Shown here one piece after another: positions 54,640 to 64,000 of a stretch of 64,000 bases of DNA. Origin of the DNA: Aedes albopictus (lineage: Eukaryota; Arthropoda; Insecta; Diptera; Culicidae); NCBI RefSeq assembly GCF_035046485.1, contig NC_085138.1:65340580-65404579 (forward strand), in the 5' to 3' direction. The number at the start of each line of letters is the position of its first letter. Positions within the stretch are counted from its first letter, which is position 1. Below the pieces are notes generated by a model that saw nothing but the letters and a program-made list of their open reading frames with translations, made no database searches and had not been told where the DNA came from. Position numbers and translations under genes: made by a program.

Positions 54640-55860
54640 TACTAAGATTTGGGAGGACCAAAGGAATGAATGGAAGGTATCGTGTGTCCCATCTACAAAA
54701 AAGGTGACAAGTGGTATTTCGGAAACTATCGCGCGATCGCACTACTGAGCGCTGCCAATAAGATACTCTCCCAAATTTTATGTCGCCGTTTATCACCGAT
54801 TTCAAGAGAGAAGAGAGTTCGTGGGGCAATATCAGGCTGGATTTATGGGTGAACGCGCTACAACGCACCAGATGTTCGCCATCCGCCAGGTGTTGCAGAA
54901 ATGCCGTGAATACAACGTGCCCACACATCACTTGTTCATAGATTTCAAATCGGCGTATTATACAATCGATCTAGACCAGCTATGGCAGATTATGCACGAA
55001 TACGGATTCCCGGATAAATTGACACGATTGATCAGGACGACGATGGATCGAGTGATGTGCGTAGTTCAAGTATTAGGAGCACTCTCGAGTCCCTTCGAAT
55101 CTCGCAGAGGGTTACGGCAAGGTGATGATCTTTCGTGCTTGCTGTTCAAAATTGCGTTAGAGGGTGTAATAAGGAGAGCGGGGATAAACACGAGTGGTAC
55201 GATTTTCACAAAGTTCGTTCAGCTGCTTGGTTTCGCTGATGATATTGATATTATAGCTCGCGAAATTGAGACGATGGCGCAAACGTACATCCGACTAAGG
55301 AATGAAGCCAGGCGAATCGGATTAGGCAGGAAATCGAGCTTACTTTGGACTCCGCAGAACTCTACGATCAAATTAAGTTCGCCGTCACACGAAGTTAACT
55401 ATCTACAAAACGCTGATTGGACCTGTAGCCCTCTATGGGCACGAAGCATGGACTCTTCGTGCAGAGGACCAACGCGCCCTTGGAGTTTCCAAACGGAAGG
55501 TGCTGCGTACCGTTTACGGCGGAGTGCAGATGGAAGATGGGACTTGGAGAAGGCGAATGAACCACGAACTGCATCAGCAGCTGAGAGAACCAACCATCGT
55601 CCATACCACGAAAATCAAGAGGCTACGGTGGGCGCGTCACGCCATCAGAATGTGGGCAGCAACCCGATTAAATTGGTTCGCGAGAGCAATCTCGCCGATA
55701 CAAGACACGTGGTGCGCAGCGAGCTAGGTGGGTCGACCAAGTTTCTACATTGTCCCTCAGCCTGGAATGCCACCAAGGTGTTCCTCTTGTGGTCTTCACA
55801 GAACACAGAGGCAAAAATTCCATGATGAAAGACGTGCCTCAGTCAGAACCAAGTGCACCA
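54640..55860 (+). pseudogene. RTE-like LINE reverse transcriptase, 5'-truncated
   Basis: Frames at 54670-54852 (IVCPIYKKGDKWYFGNYRAI, then SAANKILSQILCRRLSPI) and 54821-55390 cover the reverse transcriptase: YQAGFMGERATTHQMFAIRQ, HHLFIDFKSAYYTIDLDQLW (catalytic Asp in FIDFKSAY), RRGLRQGDDLSCLLF and LLGFADDIDII (FADD box, intact). Near 55400 the frame shifts; the other frame reads VALYGHEAWTL-like sequence, then KVLRTVYGGVQMEDGTWRRR and LRWARHAIRMW, typical of the C-terminal part of these proteins. The endonuclease half is missing. Unlike the 37.4-kb copy it keeps the catalytic centre but lacks the final VLWRTIVDYVLS block. RTE clade assigned by eye only. Confidence 0.8.
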
Positions 55861-56203
55861 CAATTAAACGTGATAAATTTTACACTTCTTCTCTAGCAGA
55901 TACCATTGAAACAATGCATTGTTGTTCAGTAATCCAAAATCTGTAGTTTTCCATCAGCTATACTAACGCTTTGCACCCTCTCTCCTTTTGCTAGTAGCCG
56001 AAAATGCGTGGCTTTTTTATAAATTCTATATGTTTTTGTTCAGATTTCATCGTTTTACCTAGCACATGGCTTATCATCAATATTTTTGAATGATCCTTGA
56101 CATGCAATGTATCAATACGCATCATAGTCTGTTGAAGTTCTCCTCCCAGAACTATTCTAAGGCCTCTAAAGTACTCCGAAGTTTGTGTCACAAATCCAAC
56201 ATT
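55861..56203. other. No gene recognised
   Basis: AT-rich spacer between the RTE-like fragment and the SINE. Confidence 0.4.
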
Positions 56204-56386
56204 GTGGAGCGGACCTGGTGTGATGGTTAGAACACTTGACTATTACGCCGAGGACCTGGGATCGAATCCCACTCCCGACAAACTCGCAAAATGTGAGTTC
56301 TTCCTTCGGAAGGGAAGTAAAGCGTGGGTCCCGAGATGAACTAGCCTAGGGCTAAAAATCTCGTTAATACAGATAAAAAAAAAAAA
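56204..56386 (+). mobile_element. tRNA-headed SINE with poly(A) tail
   Basis: Head GAGCGGACCTGGTGTGATGG, B box GGATCGAATCC, body with CCTTCGGAAGGGAAGTAAAG, tail ACAGAT plus poly(A). AAATCCAACATT is duplicated at 56192-56203 and 56387-56398. Best plus-strand example of this family in the window. Confidence 0.94.
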
Positions 56387-56499
56387 AAATCCAACATTCT
56401 AACCCAAATTTGATACACGATGAATGATTACAGAACATATTCTACGGTACTCAAAAAGTCTAAAAGCACCCCTAGAAAAAGCATGGTACAATAATTGGG

Positions 56500-57690
56500 T
56501 AGTCTAGGCCATCCGAACTACTCTGGAATTTATTTTCTTAAGATATAGGATCATTTATGTTAACTCTGTTCAAGAAATTTAGTCACGTTGATGTCCATTA
56601 GACATCGTAATGCTACGAGCAACTCGATATTGTGGTAGTTGGGAATTCCGTGAAATACAAATGGCCTCCAACATCAAAGTGTGTTTGGGATACGTGTTTT
56701 ATTTGTAAAAAAATAAAATATACGTGGAATGTAGTCTATACTGCTGATGGAGCCTCAGTGCACAAGTATAATGCTTTCAATACATTCATGAGATATTCCA
56801 GGCTTTTCAAACTATTCTGGAATTATGACCTTCAAGGTCTACAGGCTCTACCATTATTTCTCTTCACTCTATCGGCATAATTCTTTCACGATTGTGTCTG
56901 TTGCACTTCATAATATTACGAGTACCTCTATCTATGTGCTCTATGTGTTGCTGGCATATAAATGGACCCCAATGTATTTTGAAGTATGGGTCGCAATATG
57001 TGTAAATCTTTGGATAACTTTATTGAAGCTGATAGTGGAAACGACCGACGGATTGACAGAGTTATCTTTCTATGGTTGGCTTTTCGGTACGGTTAAATTA
57101 TAAGCGGGGTGATACTATTTCATCCGGCGTTTCGACCCTTGGTTTGGGTCTACTTCAGGGAGATTATAGGGATACCGCTATGTTTGTATCGCTCCGGTTG
57201 CTTGGCGTAGGGCATAGGCTTAAATTCACCAAACTCCCCTACGCCAAGTAACCGGCGCGGCGATACAAACGTAGCGGTATTCCTATAACCTCCCTGAAGA
57301 AGACCCAAACCAAGGGTCGAAACGTCGGATGAAATAATACCACCCCGCATATAGTTTAACCTCACCGAAAAGCCAACCATAGAAAGATAACTCTTTATAG
57401 TAGAGAAAGCTCGAGGAATATAATCTACGCTACTCTTAGAACCTTAGAGTGCAATTCTGATAACTTGGCAACATTCACTTAGTGATCCAAACTATTCTGG
57501 AATTAAGACCTCCAAGCTCTGCATGTTCTACTCCTGTATCTCTTAACTTTATCGATGTATCTTTCACGATTATTTCTGTTGTATCTCATAATATTACGAG
57601 AATCTTTTTGTGTTGTTAATTATACGTCCACTGGCATACAAATGATCTTCATAGTATTTTGAAGAATGAATCGTAGAATCTGTACATTAC
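56500..57690 (+). repeat. ~300-330-bp tandem repeat, three diverged units
   Basis: Units start near 56505, 56801 and 57480 with an AACTAYTCTGGAATTW anchor and share TTTCACGATT..TCTGTTG and CATAATATTACGAG. Subtracting the inserted MITE, the spacing is 296 and about 340 bp. Confidence 0.75.
57058..57394. mobile_element. 337-bp palindromic MITE
   Basis: Ends AGAGTTATCTTTCTATGG / CCATAGAAAGATAACTCT, with arms of ~165 bp (ACCCTTGGTTTGGGTC and inverse) meeting near 57226. The 76-codon minus ORF inside is a symmetry artefact. Confidence 0.88.
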
Positions 57691-57699
57691 ATTGCAAAC

Positions 57700-58357
57700 A
57701 TCCGTAAATAAAATTATATAAGATAATGATAAAACCAAGGCTAAATGGCATGTTTAGGACATTTTTGTGTTTTACAATTTGTTTGGAGCTTAAATATGAC
57801 TAAACCTGTAACTAGATTGCATTTATACTTCTCATGGTTCACTTGGCAACATACAACATGGTAAAATATGTGCAACAATGTTGTACTAATTCACAAAAAA
57901 CAGTAAACTTTGAACGCTATTTAAAAAAAAATCATCAAATATCATGTCGGTGAAAAAAATTTACATGAAAGCTTATGTATTTTTTAGGTGATCGCCGATG
58001 AAAAACTTGCCCGAACTTGCCCGAACTTGCCCGACTGCAAGAACGTCCTATATACATTTTGCGTGATTTTCAGGAACTTTCTATGAAAAATCAATGCATA
58101 TTTTGTTTTTTCCAACTAATTTATTTTACATATGTTTTATTTTAGTATTTTTCATTATTATAACTCGAAAACGGACATTAAATTTGTTTACAAAACTAAT
58201 TTAATTAAAAAACTCGATTTTAGGTAGGTATTTTATAAAACGACTAATATCTCAAGAACAGTAGGCTTTGGAAATTTGACGTCTTCGGCAAACTTTTTTA
58301 GCATAAATAGCCGAACAACTTTGCCGAAGACACCATACCGCTAAAATGAAAGATGGC
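57700..58357. repeat. AT-rich repeat, left flank of the Lian-like insertion
   Basis: Contains a triple ACTTGCCCGA repeat (58010-58040) and a small inverted repeat GTCTTCGGCAAA..TTTGCCGAAGAC (58281-58332), then GAAAGATGGCGGC. It is contiguous with 62974 onward once the LINE is removed. Confidence 0.6.
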
Positions 58358-61300
58358 GGCTGTTCGAGTCCGTATGAAGTTGATCATCAATATTAACTTC
58401 TTTTCTCGATCAGCCTAGATAGCTGTGAAGTGTCGGTAGCGATTGTCTCAATTGGCTAAGAATAACACTACGGACCGCCTGTTCCGGTGGTAAGAATCCA
58501 CCAACAGGTGACCCCTAATTCATGGTGTTATGCGGCTTTACGCTTACCGTGCCTAGGAATGAATGGCTAGGGGGGTCTAATAAAAACCTAACCGCAAACG
58601 GAGCCTGTGGAGTACCAGGGCACCCTCCACAGTATTTGCCCTTACTGTGCTAACCGGAGCAATAGCGCGGTGGACCTTGTGTTTCTCCGAGACAATCAGC
58701 TGCCCTTCTTCAATCTCATACTTGAGGCTGAATAAGGGCGGGATTATGAAGATGTTATTAATTAGTTTAAATTTTCACCTATATGGTTTCGCATTATGCG
58801 TTTTACACAGTGTATTCTGTGCATCCTCGCCTTTGGCGCACTCAAATCGATACCGATCTGGCTTTATTGTTGCTGTTCTTTTTTGTGCTGTGATTGTTAA
58901 GAGTTTAATCTTGCCTAGTTTGGGTAGTGGCTACGGTTAGGATAGCTCAGATCAATCTTCAGCACAAAAGAACAGCAACGATCAACCTTTGTAGACTTAT
59001 GCAAAATGGTACAGCCCAAGTGGCGTTAGTCCAAGAACCTTACTTTCGTAAGGGGAATTTCTATTTAGGAAACCTTGTGAATCCGGTGTTTACTACTTTC
59101 AGTAAAAATGAAATGGCAAACTCACGTGTCATGCCTCGAGCATGTGTGCTTGTCAACAACGCAATCGTTGCTACACTCATCTCTGAACTAACTACCAGAG
59201 ATGTATGTGCTATCACAATAGATGTATCTGTTGGAAACCTCAACAGGAAATACGTTTATTGTTCGGTTTATTTACCGCATGATGAACCATCCCCTACGGA
59301 TGCTTTCAAGCAAGTCATTGCATACTGCACTTCAAAAGGCCTTCCGCTAATTGTTGGTAGTGATGCTAATGCTCACCATATAATCTGGGGCAGCTCAGAC
59401 ATCAATTTGAGAGGCTCCAGTTTGATGGAATACTTGAGTAGTACAGATCTTGGATTACTTAACATAGGCAACCGCCCAACCTTTATGGTATCTGGTAGAG
59501 AGGAAGTGTTAGACATAACGCTTTGCTCTAGCAGAATTAGTCATGAGCTGACCAATTGGCATGTGTCAGATGAAGAATCTTTATCTGACCATCGTTACAT
59601 CTTGTTTGAACATGTGAATGTTACTTCGCAAACTTTGCGTTTCAGGAATCCCCGGTCAACCAACTGGGATCTCTTTACCGATTTGGTTGCAGCCAAATTT
59701 CATGGATACTCACCATCAATTGACACTCCAAGTGATTTAGATGATGCCGTTGATACTACAACGGCCTTCATCATGGAAGCTTTTGAAGAAGCCTGCCCTC
59801 TGCGGTCTGTGAAGACTACAAGAGGAACCCCTTGGTGGAACTCCGATCTGGCGAAGCTCAGGAAACAATGTAGAAAGAGTTGGAACAGACGACGTTCGGC
59901 TGGATCGGAGGCTTTCAGGTCGGCTCGCAAGGCCTACCAGAAAGCTCTTCGGTCTGCTGAACGATCCGGCTGGAAAAACCTTTGTACAAATGTTTCCAGT
60001 CTGAGTGAAGCCAGTCGATTGAACAAAATCCTTGCAAAATCTAAGGATTTTCAAGTGAACGAACTTCGTTTGCCAAATGGTGATTTCACTTCCTCTGATG
60101 AGGAAGTTTTAGAATGTTTATTCAGTACACACTTCCCCGGATGTGTGGAAATTACATCTTCGGATGAACCTGATGTCTTTTCTTGTAGTTATGATTCTTT
60201 AGCTTCGGCTCGGAGTATCATAACTTTAGAATCGATTGAATGGGCACTTAATAGCTTTGCTCCTTTCAAATCTCCGGGGGCAGATGGGATTTATCCTATT
60301 TTGCTTCAGAAGGGATTTGATCATTTCAAACATGTTTTGAAACAACTACTTGTTTGCAGTTTTGCTACAGGGTATATTCCCAAATCCTGGCGGGATATTA
60401 CTGTGAAGTTTATTCCGAAAGTGGGTCGCGCGTCGTATGAAGAAGCAAAGAGCTTCAGACCTATCAGTTTGACCTCTTTTCTTCTGAAATGCTTAGAACG
60501 CATAGTCGATCATCACATCCGTGATGTTCATCTGGCCAATGTGCCTCTTCATGTGAACCAACATGCTTACCAATCTGGAAAGTCCACTGTGACTCTTTTA
60601 CACAAAGTTGTTTACGATATCGAGAAGGCATTCGCTCAAAAGCAATCTTGTTTGGGTGTTTTCTTAGATATCGAGGGTGCCTTTGACAACGTGCCTTTCG
60701 ATGCCATATTGGAAGCCGCACGGGGTCAAGGTATATCTCCAATGATTTCCAATTGGATTCACCAAATGCTCAAAAACCGACATCTCTTCTCGACATTGCG
60801 TCAAGCGGCGATTAGGAAATTGAGTGTTTGTGGATGCCCCCAAGGGGGAGTCTTATCACCACTTTTATGGAATCTCGTAGCAGATACGCTATTGAGGCAA
60901 CTCAATAATAGCGGTTTTCCTACTTATGGTTTTGCCGACGACTACCTAACATTGTTAGTCGGTATGTGCATCAGCACCCTTTTCGACCTGATGCAAAACG
61001 CTCTTCAGGTAGTTGAGGGTTGGTGTCGCCAATATGGTCTTTCGGTAAATCCGAGTAAAACATCTATTGTTCTTTTCACGGAAAAGCGAAACCGTAATGT
61101 TAATAGGTTTCGACTGGATGGTTGTTGATTTTCATGGAAAATTTCGGCTTGCAGTCTAACAATTTGCGTTGATTAATTACTGATCATCGCCTCCGTAATG
61201 GTGTTCGAACTTTACGTCTCTTTGATTCTGAAATCAATGTGACTGAACAGGTAAAGTACGTTGGAGTCATTCTTGATTCCAAGCTTCCCTGGACACCTCA

Positions 61301-62973
61301 TGTTGAGTTCAGAATCAAGAAAGCTTGTATGGCCTTCGGGCAATGCCGGCGAACCTTTGGTACAACTTGGGGTCTAAAACCCAAGTATATCAAATGGATC
61401 TACACAACTGTTGTTCGGCCAATATTGGCCTATGGATGTCTTGTGTGGTGGCAAAAGGGCGAAGTGGGAACGGTCCAATCAAAGTTAGGCCATCTCCAAA
61501 GGATGTGCTTAATGGCGATGTCTGGAGCGTTCTCTTCAACTCCCACGGCAGCGCTCGAAGTTCTCTTTGACGTTGCCCCACTACACATTCATCTCAAACA
61601 AGAAGCATTTTCTTGCACTTACCGCCTATGGGTACTCGGTTTACTAGAGGAAACTCCTGTGAACCGCAGTTCAACACACACCTCGTTGTTTCCACTTTTG
61701 GTGAATTGGGACAAAGTTGTCCTTGCTCCAAGTGATCTTACAATTGCTTGTAATTTTCCATATAGGACATTTTCCACGAAATTCCCTTTCCGGGAAGAGT
61801 GGACATCTGGTTATCTGGAGAGAAGTATTTCAGACGGCATCGTATGTTACACTGATGGCTCCCTTCTCGAAGGTCGAGCAGGTGCTGGTGTTTATTCTCG
61901 TGAGCTAAGGCTGTATCAGTCTTATTCACTTGGCAGACACTGCACCGTTTTTCAGGCCGAAATCTTTGCTCTTATGTGCGGAGTGCAATCAGCACCTCAG
62001 CAGCACGTAATGGGCAAAGTAATATACTTCTGTTCAGATAGCCAGGCTGCTATTAAAGCACTTTCTTCGGCCAACTCCAGGTCGAAGATAGTTATCGCTT
62101 GTCGAACTCAAATTGAGGAGCTGAATTCAGCAAACGCTGTTCACCTTGTATGGGTACCTGGCCATTCTTCCATCGCTGGAAATGAATTGGCTGATGAGTT
62201 AGCTCGCACTGGAGCATCACATGACTTCATTGGCCCTGAGCCAGCTATTCCGGTATCCAAAAGTTGAGTGAAGCTTCAGATTGACACCTGGGCTGCCACT
62301 CAGCACAAACAATACTGGAATAGTTTGGAGTCATGTCGTCAAACAAAATTGTATTGTACTGAGCCATCTCTAGGGGTGGCAAAGTATCTAACAAATCTGT
62401 CAAAGCAGAATTGCAGCATGCTGGTCAAAGCATTGACTGGCCACTGCCGACTCAGTTATCACATGGCGAATATTCAGCAAGCTGATTCATTTGCATGTGA
62501 TAGCTGTGAATCCGATTATGGAACTTCGAATCATTTAATATGTAACTGTCCAGCTTTTGCGCAATTGCGTTTCCGAGTACTCGGGAAACACTTATTAAGT
62601 AAAACTGACTTCAGAAACCTGAATCTTCAGGATGTTCTGTTGTTCTTGACCCGCTGTGGTAAAGAGCTATAGGCTCTCTTTACGCTTTATGCATTATCAC
62701 AGTGCCCTTCTCAGGGCGCTGTTCGAACCCATTGTGGCACGCTTATGCGTTATTACAGTGTCCTTTTCAGGACGCTATGTGAACCCATTGTGGTACGCTT
62801 TTGCGAGTATGACGATCCTATTCCCTTACCTGTCCTTTCCCATGTCCTATCCTTTTTCCTTCCCTTCTCCGTCAGGTAAATGATGAATAGGCTCGTGTTC
62901 ATGGCGATGGCACAAATTTCCCGAATGGAGGAGAACGTGCCTCTAGAGCCGACCTACTGATACCTGATACCTG
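58358..62973 (+). mobile_element. Lian-like LOA-clade LINE, both ends present
   Basis: A 4,616-bp plus-strand non-LTR retrotransposon, between a 23-bp duplication (58335-58357 and 62974-62996; core CTAAAATGAAAGATGGC). It has ~570 bp of 5' UTR, one long endonuclease-RT-RNase H frame, a 3' UTR and a TGATACC tandem tail (62957-62976). The length near 4.6 kb, the single long ORF and the tandem 3' tail agree with what I recall of Lian from Aedes aegypti. No ORF1 is visible in the 5' region. The ORF is broken in at least two places. Confidence 0.88.
58927..62672 (+). pseudogene. LOA-type polyprotein (endonuclease-RT-RNase H), disrupted
   Basis: First frame 58927-61128 (733 residues): APE-like endonuclease from the N-terminus (IAQINLQHKR, VQEPYF, VGSDANAHHIIWGS near residue 145, EVLDITLC, SLSDHRYILFEH near 222). 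Reverse transcriptase follows: FKSPGADGIYPILLQ, FRPISLTSFLLKCLERI, VFLDIEGAFDNV (catalytic Asp), GCPQGGVLSPLLWNL, GFADDYLTLL near residue 669. A ~60-110-bp disrupted patch (61126-61238) with several stops precedes the next frame, 61239-62267: KYVGVILDSKL, then RNase H with CYTDGSLLEGRAGAG, FQAEIFALMCG, YFCSDSQAAI and VPGHSSIAGNELADELA. TGA at 62265-62267 separates the last part (62268-62672), whose CDSC...HLIC pattern is the C-terminal zinc knuckle. Only these two breaks are evident; the copy is otherwise well kept. Confidence 0.9.
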
Positions 62974-64000
62974 ATACCGCTAAAATGAAAGATGGCCAAA
63001 ATGGCTTATAGGACTTTTATGCGAATAACGTAAGAAAAATATGCTACCGTTCAGAATATCGACCTTGTTCATAGAAATATTTTCTCTGAAGACACCAAGT
63101 GCGTATCTCGACATCTCGACGAGCTAGAGGTTTTTTCCGAGTATTTTCAATCCTGCCCCAGTGTGTGGCGGCCAGAATATCCAAGATGGTGCACACTTAA
63201 AACAGAATGCCGAGATCGGCTGTGCGGATCTCGGTTAAAGCTCATTTGCTGAAATCTCGGCTAAACGCTTGACGTTTAATGTTTGATGGTAGCGGTACCC
63301 ATGGGTGCTGCTATGAATAAACTTGATTTTTTGCTGATATCTCAGTTAAATTTCGACTGCCGAGCGCTCGGCTGTGCGAATCTCGGCAAAAGAATGGAAA
63401 TTAGCCGAGCTCGACTGAGTGTGTGGTACAAAATCCAAGATGGCAGTTCCAAATTCAAAATGGCGTCTGTTTAATGGAGCTTTAGACTCTAAAACCATAC
63501 AATATGGGTATTTTTGGAATGAGGAAGATGGCCGGAGTCCAAAAATGGCGACCAGGATATCCAAGATGGCGGTCTAAAATCTAAGATGGCGGCTTCAAAT
63601 TCAAAATGGCGTCTGTTTAATGGAGCTTTAGGCTCTTAAACCATGCAATATGGGTATATTTGATATGGGGAAGATATCCGGAGTCCAAAAATGGCGACCA
63701 TAAAATCCAATATAGCGGTCTAAGAACCAATATGGTGGCTTCAAATTCAAAATGGAATCTGTTTAATGGGGCTTCAAGCTCTAAAACCATGCAATATGGG
63801 TATGTTTGATACGGAAAAGATATCCGGAGTCCTAAAATGGGGACCATAAAATCCAAGATGGCGGCTCTTAATTCAAGATGGCGGCTTTATAATAGTTTTA
63901 GGCTAGTTTGGTGACCAGAATATACAAGATGGTAGTCTTAAATCCAAAATGGCAGCTCAAAATTCAAGCTGGTGTCTGGTTAATAGAATTTTAGGCTCTA
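62974..64000 (+). repeat. ~145-bp repeat array rich in AAGATGGCGGC motifs
   Basis: From about 63420 units of 144-147 bp are anchored by CAAATTCAAAATGG at 63451, 63595 and 63742, with shared CTGTTTAATGGAGCTTTAG and ACCATGCAATATGGGTAT. Within and between units the short phrase CCAAGATGGCGG(C/T) recurs (63572, 63589, 63856, 63876 and degraded copies). The array runs off the window end. Confidence 0.88.

Noticed and set aside
57150..57380. 76-codon minus ORF
   Set aside because: Lies wholly inside a palindromic MITE arm.

Overview
This window looks like intergenic or intronic heterochromatin-like DNA from a culicine mosquito, most likely Aedes aegypti or a close relative. That is an inference from three things: the families present (a 4.6 kb Lian-like LOA retrotransposon, an ITmD37E-type transposase remnant, R1-like and RTE-like retrotransposon relics, several tRNA-headed SINE families), the extreme density of MITEs and foldback elements nested in one another, and the AT-rich background. 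I could not place any host protein-coding gene with confidence. There is no rRNA gene, no free-standing tRNA gene, no CRISPR array and no bacterial or viral gene.

Layout. 0-1.5 kb: a 152-bp satellite. 2.56-4.4 kb: a broken Tc1-type transposon on the minus strand with ~150-bp terminal inverted repeats (TIRs). 4.4-6.1 kb: two foldback elements. 7.2-8.2 kb: a SINE relic and a degenerate ~130-bp repeat. 8.3-13.0 kb: a 4.7 kb foldback whose arms are tandem arrays running in opposite directions, itself hit by a TTAA MITE and a 1.3 kb TA element. 13.3-18.0 kb: two palindromic MITEs and a 3.6 kb GGAATTCCTCCAG-type array containing a SINE. 18.8-22.6 kb: copies of the ~130-bp repeat and a TIR element (19998-21583) that carries what looks like a three-exon polyadenylated gene. 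22.65-27.77 kb: a dead R1-like LINE on the minus strand, interrupted by a second tandem-arm foldback and a SINE. 28.8-31.7 kb: nested hAT-like and TA-target MITEs. 33.6-37.3 kb: degenerate repeats, MITEs, two SINEs and an ITmD37E remnant. 37.4-39.2 kb: an RTE-like fragment and degenerate repeats. 41.5-46.05 kb: an apparently full-length LINE with two intact overlapping ORFs that splits a SINE. 46.5-48.6 kb: MITE fragment, direct repeats, SINE. 49.1-52.3 kb: a 150-bp array interrupted by elements nested three deep. 54.6-57.7 kb: a second RTE-like fragment, a SINE, a ~300-bp repeat and a palindromic MITE. 58.36-62.97 kb: the Lian-like element, flanked by a long target duplication inside an array rich in AAGATGGCGGC motifs that continues to the window end.

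The only sequences that look capable of encoding working products are the two ORFs of the 41.5-46 kb LINE and, much less surely, the 89-residue ORF in the spliced transcription unit at 20-21.3 kb. Everything else is a fossil or a non-coding repeat. The insertion order can often be read directly, because many insertions keep their target-site duplications (TSDs) or lie inside tandem repeats whose sister units show the empty site.
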